Below, one piece after another: positions 32,701-46,569 of a DNA stretch of 64,000 nt. Position 1 is the first letter of the stretch. Every line of letters starts with the position of its first letter. A model generated the notes under the pieces. That model searched no databases. It saw only the letters and a program-made list of their open reading frames with translations, and was not told the DNA's origin. Both the position numbers and the translations under genes were made by a program. Where the stretch lies: the NCBI GenBank assembly GCA_940671915.1, contig CALNVZ010003430.1, positions 19,816,072 to 19,880,071 of the forward strand, written 5' to 3'. The stretch is from Paracentrotus lividus (Eukaryota > Echinodermata > Echinoidea > Camarodonta > Echinidae).

Positions 32701-35700
32701 AAAAATCCTGAAGCATATCTCCTGCAAGACTTTGTCAAAATATGTTTAGAATTATAGAAATTTAATCAACTATATGGCTTGTGAAGTTGCTACATGTAGA
32801 GTTAGAAAACATGATATTTTTGAGCTACAATATATGAAATTGAAGTATGAAGGCCTACATTCTTTGTGCAAGCGAAGAGATTTAAATCATTAGTCGATTT
32901 CAGATGCGTTGCATGTGTTTCATGTATTGGCCATGTTCGTGTACGTGCAGAATTGAGAGATCGTTTGAACCCCATGCTCGCTATATGACTTTGACATACG
33001 ATCCTTGTCAGTTTCTCCATGTGCATGCCCTTCATATAAATAAAAGGTGTCACTAACATGAGTGCAATGTACTTCTGAAATCACTAAGATTCCACTATTA
33101 CTGTTTCTCAAATTGCAAAGGAGCAGAATCATATGCTTACATTATTGAACTCAGAACATGATGATTGACTACATTATTGCCCTGTATTATACAGGGTGCA
33201 TGTACATGTACATTTATTCAAGTCTTTGGGACATACCTTTTTCGTAAAATATTTAGGCCCTATATAAATTGAGGTGCATATCATGAACTTTATTTAAAAT
33301 AAATCCTGCAAGTAGTTGATATGTCAGGCAGAAAGGCATGACTAAATATATGCATTAAGAACTTCCTGATTGAGTTTTACTATTTTTCCAAAACAACATC
33401 TACAAAGATATTACATACATAATGTACATGTGCGGCTTCACTGGACCATTATTCCATGGTTTGACATTGGTCATTTTTTCATGTATCACCATCCACCATT
33501 GTGCATGTACAATGTAAGTCCATATCATCACCTTGTACATGTATTTGTATGGGATTGGATTCCAGACAAGCTTGTGGCAGTTAACAAAAAAATATCCAAG
33601 GTAAAGCAACAAACAAACCTTCTCAAGAGACTAATAAGAAACTAAGAAAATCAGAGAGAGTTCATTACCTTGGCTGTAGGGTGATTATTTATTCTTCTCC
33701 CCAGACTTTACAGAGGACTTCACAGAGAAAACATACTTTGTATACCTTTTTGACCTGTGTAATAGAGGGAAAGGAATGGGGGGGGGGGGCAGAGTGAACA
33801 GAATAGCACTGTACAGTGTTTTTACACTGTAAATTAACTTCATAAATATTTGTTGATGGTATAGATAATACAGCGGGGGCCCCCATGTGAACCCTGAGCC
33901 CCAAAATTTTATTTCTTCTAACAATTTCTTTATGTACATAAAAATTGAGGTTACCCATGTCTGTTTGATTGTACAGAGTCTGAATCTAAAAGACTACAAT
34001 AGGCTATTTAGACAGTGGTAATTTCAAATAGTCTCAGATTGGTGTCTTTGTTTGCAGACTACATGAGCCCTTCAGAGATCATGATTCAGAACTTCAATGG
34101 AAAAAAGATGAATTTATAGAGCCCTGACATTAAATATAAAGCCTGATTGTACATGTACCTGTACATGACGTACATGCTGTTTTCATGTCAACATAAAAAA
34201 CTTGAGATTTTAAAAACAATCATTTAAATTATCTACTTTGAAAATTACAGAATTCTCCATTGAACCCATTTACTTTTTATGGAAACATTTAAGCCATTTC
34301 ATTTTGCGATCTTTAAAATACACTTTTTCTTGGCACCCACACTATCTCACTCATATTTCAAGAAATAATGTTCCCAAAGTAGTTGCAATCAAAATTGCAA
34401 TTTTGTTGAGGGAGCACACTCAATTAACCCTCTTCTGAAAACTGAACATGAAAGGTTAACTTTCTTATGCTTAGTCTTAAGTATTGGTTGTTGAGGCCTC
34501 AGCCAAAAAATCTATTTTAGTTTAAAAGCAAAAATTGCAAGATTTAATGGCAAATTTCCAAGCTTAGGTGTGATATATTAATACATTTACCTTGTCAAGC
34601 CGGATGGAACAGTCTTCTTTGGTAGCAGCAATAGCTAAATAGGGGAGATTTAAAGCAAGTGCTTGAGATGTCTGAAAGTTTAGGGCTTTAAATGCTAATC
34701 TGCTTTTATTTCTTTTTAATGATATAATTTGTAGCTTTTTAAAGTTTTTGGCCAACAAAGTCAACAAACGTGAACATTGTGTAATATTGTGAAATTTAAT
34801 CGAAACAAACAAAAAATCATGGTTTACATTTAAATTTGTTTTTAATACTCTGACTTAATTGATTTTCTTAAAGTGGTTTGAAAAATCACAAAAAATAGGA
34901 AAACTTTGTAATTAGTAATTTAATATATATATTATGACCGGATTTCTTTAATTGTCTTTTCTTGTTTCATACATACATGAAGTTGAAGGCAACACTTTTG
35001 AAACATTTACAATGCATTAGAAATTTAGGTCCTTATAATTATAACAAGTTCCTCAATACCCATTCAGCCCCTTTAAATTTATTGGAAAACTAAGAACTTC
35101 ATGTATGCGTACAAATATGTATGCAGTAATTGCCGCCTACACCAATTACGACGGGACCTCTCTATTTTAGTCTCCGCTTGTGCTTCTGCATTATGTTGTC
35201 AATCAAAGATTCCTTAATGAGCCTTTAATGGATTAAGTTGGATTCAGTAGTGAGAACTGTGAGAAATGTCTAGCTTATCAGTCAGAAAATGATGTGGAAT
35301 TTTTGTATGATGTGTTATGTAGGCCAATGGATGTACAAAAAGTACTGTTAGAGAGTTTGGATATGCAAGAGTTGTCATGATTTGTCACAGAGGTGGGTGT
35401 GGTGTAGTTGGTTATGGATGATGGAGTCATTAAAGGGAATGAAAATTGTGTTTTATATACAGTATGCTTTATGAAAAAATATGTCTAGGGCATGTATAAA
35501 AAGTTTCATGATGTGTGTTAAGCATAGACAATGGTGTTTGTTTAATTGCTGATGGTGTAAATTATTGTAGAGGCCACAGAGTTGTCAAATATTAGATGTG
35601 TGAAGAGTAATTGTTTAAATGTTAAAGAATCAGATTGGCTAGAAATGTCACTTATTTATACACAGAGGGTGGATACATTGTAAGAGTACAATCTGTAGAC

Positions 35701-37900
35701 TTACTTACATGTTCATGTAGTTAAAGAGAGTAATATGATCTAGAGACCCAAAATAGAAATGCAGACAGCTTAAAAAGGGTAAATACAACAAATTATATGT
35801 GCAATGTAAATGTACAAGTAGACAGCAAGGAGGTTATTGCTTTGAACCTACTACTAGAAATCATTTTCCCATCAATACAATTCATTAGCTAAACAATTAG
35901 ACATAAGTGTACACATTTGTCATTACCAATACAGTAACGTGACAGATTCCACAGTTCTATGAGTGAGTATGGCTTATGTCATTGCAGCTTGCATTGTTTT
36001 GTAGCCGACAGCTGTTGTAATCAGCTCTTGAAATACAGGAGATGTGCATTATGGAAGCTTTTCCATGTTGAAGGCCACAATTATGAAGAGCAAGCTGCCT
36101 TTCTCAGAATATGACAGTTACAATATACGCTTCACGCAGCATGTCAGAATGTTTCCAAGGGTCTAAAACAACCAGTTTTCTCCTCAATTTGGCAACTCTG
36201 ATATATTTTGCTAAATTTTTTGCCATTTGTGAAATAAAATTTACATTTAATCAACCTACATGTAGAAGAACACAGAAGCTATCAAATAAACCCCAAGATT
36301 TGTAGACTATTAAATTCTTTTCAAATTGCCAATATAGATGTTCAAATTGTTTTTAAATCGTGAATGGCGAAAAATACTGCCATAGAAGTTGTTAGAACAA
36401 AATAATAAAAGTTTCTAAATGATTTTTGCTCTTTGTACGTGTGCTATACATTAATTCATACCATTTTAGATTTGTACTGGAAGATGAATGCAAAAAATAA
36501 AAAAATAATAAAAATACTGTAGCAAGGTCTCTTTATAATGAAAACTCTGGTGCCTTATGGAGAGGCGGATCATTTCTCTAAGTTCAGGTGGAAATTAGAT
36601 TTAGGGCGGGCTGCAAATTATCCTTGGTAAAGGTGCCAATTAGTGGCACTAGGATTGAATTAGGACTCGACCAGGGCCATTTACAAGATGGGGCCCCCAC
36701 TAAATATCCCATTCATACTTTCATAGATTATCCAGCCTGACTCAAGGTTTTTATTGATCTTAAACAATAAGTTGAGTGTGGGCGGGGCATACATGTTACT
36801 GACACATCCTACTGTGTAAAGAATCTGCAGAATGCATTGGCAGGGAGAAAGTTGTACTTTGTATTTATACTTCTTTTATTTATTTTTACCAAGAAGAGGA
36901 TTTTAATTAAACTCCTTCTGCCCCTCAGCAGACGATATAACTACACATTTCATTGTGTGTCTGGCATAAGGGCGCAATGAGAGATTTTGTGTTGAATTTT
37001 AAGTTTTGTAATGAAATTATCTATTAATGATCCGTCATGTTATGGGATTTTGTGGTTCCAAGGAATAATGTCATAACACTATATAGCCCAATTCAAGAAA
37101 ATATTTCAATAATTGGACCGAATTTGGTTCACCTTCTTATGCAGGGCACATGATAGTTTCCACTGGCATTGCATGAATGTACTTAGAAAAATAAGGGACC
37201 TCAATGTACTTTTCATACCACTGAATTGAGATAAGTCTAGACTTCTCAACCCAATTTGCCTTTCACTTTACAACTGAAAGTGGGTTATGTTTGGCTTGTA
37301 ACACATTTCAGTGTTAAACATGAAAGGTGTATGCCACCTACATGTACATGTACTGCCTGGCTTTTCGGTCTTCATGAATACCCCTTTAATATATGAACAT
37401 AGGAGCTCTAGACAGTTGCTGAGTCATAATTTCATCATGTCATGAAATTTTGTTTCCCAACATTTTAGATTCCAGCCATTTGAATTGCTTTTGGCATTCC
37501 ATTCAATCACTCATCAATTTTGCGAATGAAAAGTGAAAGTGAGGAAAAGTTTCAGTGCTGTTAGGGGAAAAAAAAAACTTAAACATCCAAATTGGAGGCA
37601 AGTAATTATTTGTAGAGAAAATGTTTAAAAGAGACCATTGATATAACATGTAGTCTTGCCTTCTTGCTTGACTCACTTTCGATGTGATTTTGGGTGCTAG
37701 GACTATACCCCCTGGACAACTACCCCCACCAAAAATCTACCACCAAACCCTACACCTAATCGTAACCCTTTTTCTTGGGGTGGTTGTCCTGATATGGTGA
37801 TTTAGTTCTCCAAATTTCCCTTTCACATTATACAACAATATAGTAGACATGACTACAAATAGTAATTCTGTTTGCTGATTCAATTCAATTCATTTTTCAA
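29786..37900. other. Long non-coding stretch
   Basis: One inverted-repeat element at 32125-32478 (listed). Otherwise AT-rich sequence with G-runs (33780-33790), short microsatellites and TACATGTA palindromes. None of the open frames looks like a gene, and I found no MPRIP-like exon here. At 37690-37800 a fragment resembling the text at 39870-39950 (ccccctggacaa, taccccca) suggests an old dispersed repeat. Confidence 0.55.
32125..32478. mobile_element. Possible 354 bp inverted-repeat element
   Basis: ACATGCCAAG at the left end and its reverse complement CTTGGCATGT at the right bracket a CpG-rich interior (gcgcacgcggcgcgcg, gcgcacgcgcacac) unlike the AT-rich surroundings. Near the right end gcgtgattgtcacgc forms a hairpin. 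The inverted ends are short and no target duplication is evident. Confidence 0.4.
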
Positions 37901-38025
37901 TTCAATTCATTTTTCAATTTCAATTCAATTAATTGTACATGTACACCAGCCGTATAGGCCTATTATTTATTCTGATCAAATTGAGGAGCTAAATAAGAAA
38001 TTTTGTAAATTGAAAACATTGGCTT

Positions 38026-38685
38026 CAATTCGAGCGACCTGATATAGTGCCAGTACGTTAGATTACCCAACATGCATCTCAATATCGTCGACAACTCCGC
38101 TTCCGGCTCCAAATCAGTAAGAGATAATTATGATCAACGGGCTAGCTTATAAGCTGCGCACGTTGTATCTTTACAATTTTCTGGCATAAATTGAGCGGTG
38201 TGTGTGTTGTAATGAATACGATGAGTTCAGTCATCGCGTGAGAATAACTGATGAAAAATAGCGCAGCTAGCTATGCGCGCGCGTGAATATTAAATAGGCC
38301 TAAACTAAATACGCGCGCTAATCGAGCAATTACCATTTATTTGTCTTTATTAGGGGACGTCAAACAAAAGAGACATCTTTCATTAAGAACAAAAGTTAAA
38401 GTCGATTTTATTTTTTATCTTTCGGCCTAACCAAAACATAAGTGTGACGCACATAAGAAATCCAGTGCACCTCAGCACTCCCCTAAGGGTGAAATTTGAC
38501 AGCAATAACGCCAATGACTTTCAGCTAAATCAATCCGTCGTATACATAATGGTGCTTACGCACGCATTCTACCTAACGGAAGTGGAGCTGCCGACAATTT
38601 GACCTTTGACCCTTAAAATTTGGCGATAATATCAATAGTATCGAACAGTATCGATCAATTTTTGTATAGCAAATCGCTCGAATTG
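38026..38685. mobile_element. Possible 660 bp inverted-repeat element
   Basis: The ends read CAATTCGAGCGACCTG and, reverse complemented, CAATTCGAGCGATTTG. The interior is CpG-richer than the flanks (for example atgcgcgcgcgtg near 38275) and has no open frame. Target duplication not identified. Confidence 0.5.
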
Positions 38686-41600
38686 CATTACTTCATCCGA
38701 CTTCTACGATAACTTTTACAATATAGGATACATGTTTTGAATGAACTGTGGAAAATAAAGTTGAACTTGAACCTGTGGAGAATTAGTTGAATCAATGAAA
38801 TTATTGAAAACTGTTTGATATCCCTAATCTAGAGAACTATTTGAATTGATGAAATTATTGAAAACTGTTTGAAATCTACCATCAACCTCTTTCTCCTGTA
38901 GATAGTCTATGGTGGGAGTTGTTGTGATATAGCATGTGTATGTAAGAGATTGGGGGTGAATAGCAAGGTCATCAAGGTCATGAGTGACATGATGATGTCA
39001 TCTGTAATGCCTCAAGGGGAAAGGTCATTACCCCTGACCTGCTTTCAGTGGGTGGAACCTTAGTCTAGTTTCAAGGAATGGTGTATTGTGTCTGGGAATT
39101 GATTCGTACAGGGGCGATGCTTTAATAGGGGCCTAAGGCATGATGAGGATCGTGGTGGTGTATGTAAGTAGATCTAGCATGTGGTGGCAATGGATTTGAT
39201 ATGTTGCTTTATAGAATTATATCGAACAGACTGCCTTGGGCTAAGACTAGAGGTGGGTGGATATCTCTGCTTTTCCAGGAAGTATTAAGAAAATATAGAA
39301 GAGGGATGGGCCATGTAATCAGCATGTGACTTTAAATGGAGAAGAAATCTTGAAATTAATACTTCTACTTTATATGCATTTCCTGTGCAAACAAAAAGGT
39401 TACGTGGGAAGAAGCGTAATTCATATAATAATAGTAAATCTACAGAATTTGGCACTGTCCCTTAATAATATTTGTTTAGTGGTTTGGGGTTTGTAATTGG
39501 AATTTTAAGTTGGTATTATAATAAGCAAAGGCCTTCATTTAGCACCATAAACTATGTAAACATTATTTCTTTTCTGTTTTTCAGGATTCATATTGTATTT
39601 TTTGGCTCTGATATTTTATCTGAAGGCTATCGGGGTTATATCTTTGTGATGAAATATAATGGTATACCCCAAATGTTTTGATTGTTTTTAAGAGGATGTG
39701 TTGGCAACAATAGAAAAGCATTGTACTCTTTTGACAGTTTTTTGTTGGTTTAGGAAGTAGAGTCCTTGTAGATTAGTTGTATTGTGGGGAAAATGGTATG
39801 AATGAAATAAGGGAAGTGATTCCCCCCTCTATTTTTAAATCCTTACTGTGGAGCCTATCAATATGTTTTAACAATTGCCTCCTGGACAATTTCCCACCAG
39901 GACGATTACCCCCAGAATAAATTTTGGAGATTATCGCGGAGGTAATTGTCGTAGTACCTTTGTCAGCTCCTTCCATGAACATGTAACTGTTATCAGTGAT
40001 ATCTAGGCTGTAGAATGCAGTCTCCTTGAAGTGATGAAAGTTCATTGGGGTGTATTGGAAGATGTAGTCATGCAGGTAGTTTGGTGTTAGACCGATGATC
40101 CTTCTTCATACTATACAGTATTATCTACGCACAACCTAGTACTGAGTATAACACATAACCGGGTCTTCTCACTTGACGGGTGCCTTTAAGCCAGAGTTGC
40201 CAGGACTACATTCATGATATGACAAGTGACTGGAGAACACCTGTATGTCTGGCAGGCCTAGTGTCTGGAGTTAAATTGCCATGATTGCACATCTTGAAGA
40301 CACCTGGTCTGAGTGTCTTGGATGTGTCAGAATCTGTCCAGGGAAGACACTGTTCTCAATGCTCTGCTTATGAGTTTGATCAGTTGCGAATGTGTTGGGC
40401 AACCCCTTTACATTCACATCATTGAAAGAGAAGGTCTGAAGTGTCTTTGAGTTGTCAGGATTTGTCTAGGGAAGGCACTGTTCCCATTGCTCAATTTCTT
40501 CAAGTTTGCACATGCAGTATTGCAGATGCGGTAGGCATCACTTCATGTTCACATCCTTGATAGGGGATCTGTCAGATTTGTGTTTCTTCTAGCTCCTTTG
40601 ATGACAGCATATACAATGTAGAACCTCCAAAGAGCTTAGTATTGAACATGAACTCACAATATAATCTCCCATCTTACATTAATCCAACTGAGCAGTCACG
40701 TATGTAACACATGACCCCCCGTAACACTTTCTCACGGCCACAACATCACTCAGCCGTCTTGAACCTGCTCTAGGCTCACTGAATGTGAACATAGCATCTT
40801 CAACCAGTAATATTATATGTTCGTGAAGCAAGGGAACAAACCATAGTGACAACAAGGCTATTGGTCTTTTCACTAAACAGATTTTTGTAGTACCGTATGT
40901 GCCAAGTGATAATTTTGACGTAACACAAAATTATACATGTGTACCAGTGAAAAATAATCTCAACTTGGGGTTACAATGAAACAAATTCAACATAACGAAC
41001 CAAATATGTTTGTTTTCATATAAAAAGAAGACTATAAACTATAAGGACAACAACCTCATAAGTTTTCACTGATGACTACCCTTGATGCTTACTGTGGTTA
41101 TCTATATAGCCACATGATTATTAATTTTATTTAATAGGTGGACCATCAGATTATGAAGTTTATACAGTCAGGACCCCTTTCATGATAATATTTTCTTAGA
41201 TCAGCAGTGATATTTGACTTTCGTTATCTTCAACACCACATGATTATTTTATCCCAATCTATTTCAAAGTTTGTGTTGGGTTGCATGATCGTCACTCTGG
41301 ATTAGAACGGCTGGTAACACTCTCACGTATCTGTCTGCCCATCGTTGATGACAGATCGGAAAATTTGACCTTCGGTGGTGCTATAGTGAGGGGATTTAAT
41401 CGGGGCAGCTCTAAAAATTGATCACATCCCTTGAAATGTTGATTTTTGGCAAGCTCAGGAAGTGTCACTTGATTGGACTCATACTGTGGAGATTTTAGAT
41501 TACAAATGTGGCTTACCATAGGTCCATAGGCTTTAATACCAAGGAGTGTGTTTAATCTCCTTAAGATTACTTACTTAGTTGTCCAGAAAATGGGTTAACT

Positions 41601-42088
41601 AATTTCTATGACTGTATACATCACATGTATATGAGCATCTATGTAAAACAGTGTTTCATTGAATATTTGAGATGTACATGGTATTTTCAAAAGAGTAATG
41701 TGTCGCTACATGTTTATATCTTGAAGGAAATTGAGAAAAATTAAGTTTTAAATAGGGAAATTGAATTGAAGGTTTAATATTTGCTTTAGTGTCAGTTGAC
41801 GATATTGGTTATTTTTGTGTCACTTGTTTAACATTAAATACTGGGAGTAACATGGAAACTGCATCAGTTCTTGTAATTTTGAGACAGGAATACACAAACT
41901 TGGTTTCATGGTATTCCGGCAATAACAGTGCTAATTCAAATCTAATTTGAATTTCTTCAGAGTGTTTTTCTATCCCTCATATAAATGAATCACATGCCTT
42001 GCTCTTCTTCGCAACCCAATACAATCCATACTCCAGCTGGGTGCAGTCAATTGAATTCCCATCACTGAGTCTCCAACCATTGTAGAAG
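38686..42088. other. Non-coding stretch with small duplications
   Basis: A 54 bp tandem duplication (gaaattattgaaaactgtttg at 38797 and 38851) and a diverged ~140 bp duplication at about 40300-40580 (tgtc(c/t)agggaa.acactgttc in each unit). Minus-strand frames at 40679-40873 and 41292-41519 have balanced composition but no recognisable product. Confidence 0.5.
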
Positions 42089-42360
42089 ATGTTGCCAATT
42101 GAGGATGAGCTAAGGCTCTTGTATTATGACTGGAATCCGTCCTTCGTTGTCCTGTGTGAGAGTGGTCAGACTCTGGCTGTGTTTGTACCTAACAGGGCGA
42201 CGTCTGAATTGGGTTGTTCAATCAAGTCCCTATGGAACAAGGGGGGGGGGGGGAAATGTGATGGCATATATAATGAAAAGCTTTTATGTGAAGAGATGTA
42301 TATGAAACAGTCTGCTCCGGTTATAACGAGCATCCATGTAACAAGAAATTGTAAACAAGG

Positions 42361-42720
42361 CAGCTATCCCAGTTCTGACTTCAAACATTCATATCTTTGC
42401 ACATGTGTCAGTTATGTTCAATCTAACAAGATATTTGTTATTGACGTGGTCCTGAGCACCAAATAACAAGAGTAGACTTTATAAACAAAAACTCATGACT
42501 GGATGCTGTCAGACAGACCAGACTCTGAGATTTATTATGATTAGGCAGTTCCCCCAGTCCTCATTTCAAACAATGCACATGTCCATGTGTCAGTTATTTC
42601 AGTATAAACAAGATTTGCATTATAACGAAGTAATTGGCATGTTCCTTGTTATAACAGGAGTGGACTGTACATGTATAAACACAACCCTCAAGACTGGACT
42701 GCTGTCAGACAGACTGACCG
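42361..42720. repeat. Diverged tandem duplication, ~185 bp units
   Basis: Two units run from (c/t)ccagt(t/c)ctgacttcaaaca-type text through catgtgtcagtta and ataaca(a/g)gagt to gactg(g)atgctgtcagacaga. A third, more decayed relative may lie at 42140-42200. An additional related end (taacaagattttgtt to gggagtggactgta) occurs near 44750-44810. Confidence 0.55.
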
Positions 42721-42742
42721 GTCATCTCTCTGATTAGCCTTT

Positions 42743-42880
42743 GCTGACCCCCTTGATTGATAGCCAAACACTGGACAATGAGTGCCAGTCTTTGCACGGC
42801 TTAGGTCAAAGTCAAGTTCACCTCTCTCATGGCTGGGGTCTGTTGACCGATACGAATTTGTTCTGGTCAAGGGGGTCAGC
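42743..42880. repeat. 14 bp inverted repeat pair
   Basis: GCTGACCCCCTTGA at 42743-42756 and its exact reverse complement at 42867-42880, 110 bp apart. It could be a small MITE or a stem; nothing more can be said. Confidence 0.4.
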
Positions 42881-42969
42881 CAATAAAGGGGGTCATCCTT
42901 CCTACACCTATTTGTCTGTCTGGGAGCAGGGGATGTTTGTGCAGTGTTGTGAATATGCTTGTATTGCAA

Positions 42970-44420
42970 GAAGGAGGGGGAGTTTCGGAAATGACCATAC
43001 CATTTCCTCTTTGCATCAGTATGTAAAATTAAATTTAATGCAATGACTAAAGAATTTTATAAACAGGTTCGTTAACTTTAAAAACAACGATAAACCCCCC
43101 CCCCCACATATCAACAACAGAAAACAATGAAAGTCTGTTTTCAGCATCATGACAAATTCCAATTATATGGTGTTTACATGAAATAGTTAATGATGATAAA
43201 GCATGATGGTTTGTAAATTACATCTTGAAATTTGTAATAAACGTGTAACAAGACTATCACAATGTAATTGTTCAAATTGGGTGTTAATAGATTCTTAAGT
43301 GAAATTAAAGGAATCTGTTGTGGTTTCGAACCCTGTCTTTTCCAAAAAAAATTGAGAATAGATGTATTTGTTGTGGCTTTGTGGAATTTGGCTAATGTGC
43401 TTGTGGAATATCTCATTAGTGGTAGAAGATGGTGAATGATTCTAATTGTGTTAGTTTCACCTTGGCATTATTTGTGACACAGATTGTGAGACTGCATTTT
43501 TTTTATTTGCGTATTAATCAAAGTGGTTTAACTGGGACAACAAATTAGTTTCATCCATACTGGTTGAAAACATGATCCTGCAGATTGTAACAGTTCAATG
43601 ACTGTGTGGATATCCCAAAGGGTTATTTACCAGAAGATCTTTATTCTTTTTCTCTTTTATTTGTCCTTTCAGCCAGTAAATAGTACACGATTGATTAGAT
43701 GCGCTCAATGCCAAAGCTGTGACGTGATCGATCAGAATGAATTTAAAAAAAAAATCTGGGTAGATCAAATGGGGAAGCTCATCATTGAATTTGTGGGTTG
43801 AGTGTGTTTGTTGAAAATTTGGAGACTATATAATAACAAAAGCTGCTTCTGTTTGCGTTATCTGCCCCCTCAAGTGGGATACACTGGCCCTCTACAAATA
43901 CTTGAGAGAATATGCAGCGTGTGGGCTACTTTTTTTGGTCCAGTAGGCTCATATTTTTGACCATATCAAATCATATTGATATAAATGGATCCACGTAGGC
44001 TTGCTACTTTGTAGTATGAGCAATGGGAGTAGTCCAGACTTATGGCAAATTTGCCTCTTGGGCCACTGATAGCCCTTGTAGGTGTCCCATTTTTTCTTTC
44101 ATCTTGAGAACATTGTTTGGAAGCTCCAATTGATATTTGTATGTGTTGATTTTCATTTCTCTTTCTTTTGCTGTTTTTGGCATGCTTTTCCCCCTCTCAA
44201 TTTCTCCCTTTCTCTCTTTTTCTCCTCCTTCTTCCTCTCCTCTCCTACAATGTATGTCTTCATATGAGTAAATTTACTTATGTTATTCAGTGTGTCCTGT
44301 ATTGTTTGTAGAATGTTAGAGGAAATCATGACATCTTCTTTCCCCCAGTTCCTCTGTTGACATGTAATCAATATTTGTCGTACATTGTACCCCTGGCATG
44401 TCAGCCAAACATGAGCAGGG
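42970..44420. other. Non-coding stretch
   Basis: A C-run at 43096-43106 and a T/C-rich tract at 44160-44240. The frame after the TTTCAG at 43665-43670 (43672-43801) was examined as an exon but has no recognisable product. Confidence 0.5.
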
Positions 44421-44421
44421 G

Positions 44422-44580
44422 GGTGTTTTACCAAGTCGTTCGTAAAGATAGGAAGGAATTTGGGAAGGACTGGAACATGTTTTTGGCGCAATACTAATCA
44501 CATTTTCAATCACTTAGCACCAGAACTGATCAGCAGATTGTAAAGTTGTTTGTAACTTACAAACCACTTGGTGAAACACC
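44422..44580. mobile_element. ~160 bp MITE with GGTGTTT ends
   Basis: Left end GGTGTTTTACCAAGTCGTT; right end, reverse complemented, GGTGTTTCACCAAGTGGTT; both continue with (C/T)GTAA. The interior is short and non-coding. Confidence 0.55.
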
Positions 44581-44937
44581 ACCCAGGAAAGTGGTTGCGT
44601 CCCTACTTGGGCTACCTTCCTGGAAACAAGTTGTAGAAGGTACATTGAAGGATGGTCCATTCCCATTATTACCAGCACAGTTGCAACAGAATTTTGTTGA
44701 ACGAGGCAATCATCCCCTGTTTCAATTTCATGCCGGTCTTCAAAATAACAAGATTTTGTTAGAAGGTAGCCTCGTCCTAAGCACCTTGTTTTAATGGGAG
44801 TGGACTGTATATAGTCAAAGCTGTTTGAGCAACTACCTGGTCGGAAAAACCCCCTTCTCTCCAATCTGTATTTGATATGAGGAGGATCATGTCTGGTTAT
44901 TTCTTTTCAAACTTTTGATGGGCAAGGAATACCTGAT

Positions 44938-45312
44938 AGTCTCTATCTTCCAGAAGATTATGGTTTTTGAAGATTCATCAATCTCTAATGTGAACAGGGA
45001 CTTCAAAGAGTGTTATAAATTGCTCAAGAAATGAGTTGACTGACTCCGTTCATCTCCGGTGAATGATTCAGACTTGCGTTTGTTGGTGGGGCAAATCAAT
45101 GAACATTAACATTGCATAATGCATCTCTGTATCTTCTAGGGAAGATATGTTTGTGAAGATTTGTAATCTCCAATGTGAACATGGCTTTTCAAGGAGCATT
45201 ATAAAATGCTTGAGAGATGAGGAGAATGACACTTTGCATCTCTGCTGAATGATTCAGTCTTGCGATTGTTGGTGAGGCGATTCAATGAGTGTTGACACTC
45301 TGCAACCCCCTG
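44938..45312. repeat. Diverged ~185 bp tandem duplication
   Basis: Two units share, in order, gaagatt.atcaatctc(t/c)aatgtgaaca, ttataaa.tgct(c/t).aga.atgag, and tgaatgattcag.cttgcg.ttgttggtg. Not coding. Confidence 0.6.
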
Positions 45313-46569
45313 TGTATTCCACTGGTATGTTGAGAGTCGCATTCAAAGGAATCAGAGATGGGAAATCACAGATTGGAATGTACTCATGTTTACCAGTGCT
45401 TCATACATAATGCAATCAGATCAGACAATGTGCTCACTATTTTTTTGTCTTTTTCTGAAACTATAAATATTGTCAAAACCACATTCGTGTTTGCTAACTT
45501 CTCACCTGTTTTTGAATGTGCCTTTTTTTAATATGGAGATGACACGGAAGGCCTCGAGCATAGATCATACATGTATATGATTTCAGAGCTGGGAAGTGGG
45601 TTTTTATCTAAAGGGAATGACTACCCTACCTGGTGCCCGAATACTTTCCGAGGTTACTACGTTGATCCTGTCTAGTTTTTGAAATTTTGGGATCCATAGC
45701 CCAACTTTGGGTGACGTTATGTGTAAGGTTCACATTAGTGCCATGTCCTGTCCAAAAATGTTTTAATGAGAATGAGTGCAGAAAATAATTTGAAGGGAAT
45801 TAATTTGCAGAACATGGTAAAAACTGGTCAGTGACCGATTAAAAGCAGAAAAAGTTGTGAAGTTTATACTATAGCCAGGTATTTGTCTTCTGCACAAATC
45901 AGGTTTAATCTCATTAGTAGCAAAGTTCATGGGATTGTAAAGTGTGCACATACTATTTCATTTTTAAACAAAGTAGATCAGATACAAATTACAGACCTGA
46001 TTCAAAACAAATATTTGAGCTATGCTCTAGACTGCATATTGTTTGAATTTCAGACAAATATTTCCACAGGTTTGGCTGCCATAGCCACAAGTCCACATGA
46101 AACGAACAATGTCCTTGCAGAGATAAAGAACATTATTTGATGTACCGCAATAGAACACTGACCGCATTGAAATGTTTGGTAAAAAACAAAAACAAAAAAA
46201 ACCCAACAAAAACAAAGACAAACATATTCACACTTTCAAACAAAGCTCAAACCATCAACGTTTTGACCATTCATTGCAGTGTGATTTTTCGTCCATCCAT
46301 TGCCGGTCTGGATTCGGTCTTATTGGTAGGGGCCTATATAGGCCTACTGCTTAGGTGTGAAGCCAATTAAAGTCTGGCCTGATTTCTGGCCCTCAAACCT
46401 ATCCATTTCAAACCCACTGGTATCTAGATAGTCAGCTTGATAGTAGGGATTACACAGTAGACCAATATTCTGTACGAGACGGTGTTTAAAGATTTTGTTT
46501 TCTATTGGTACAGGCATGTGATATACATGTAGGCCTACCATACTTTCTGCAGTAGGCTAAATCTGGTAT
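45313..46569. other. Non-coding stretch, nothing seen
   Basis: AT-rich with an A-rich tract (46182-46220); no gene, RNA or element ends recognised. Confidence 0.55.

Noticed and set aside
43665..43801. Possible exon after TTTCAG with Cys-rich frame (RCAQCQSCDV)
   Set aside because: No match to MPRIP or another family I know, and no clear donor; likely chance.
44514..44864. 116-codon minus-strand frame with a short GMDHP-like stretch
   Set aside because: Slight resemblance to a retroelement Pol segment is too short, and the region overlaps a MITE and a repeated tail on the other strand.
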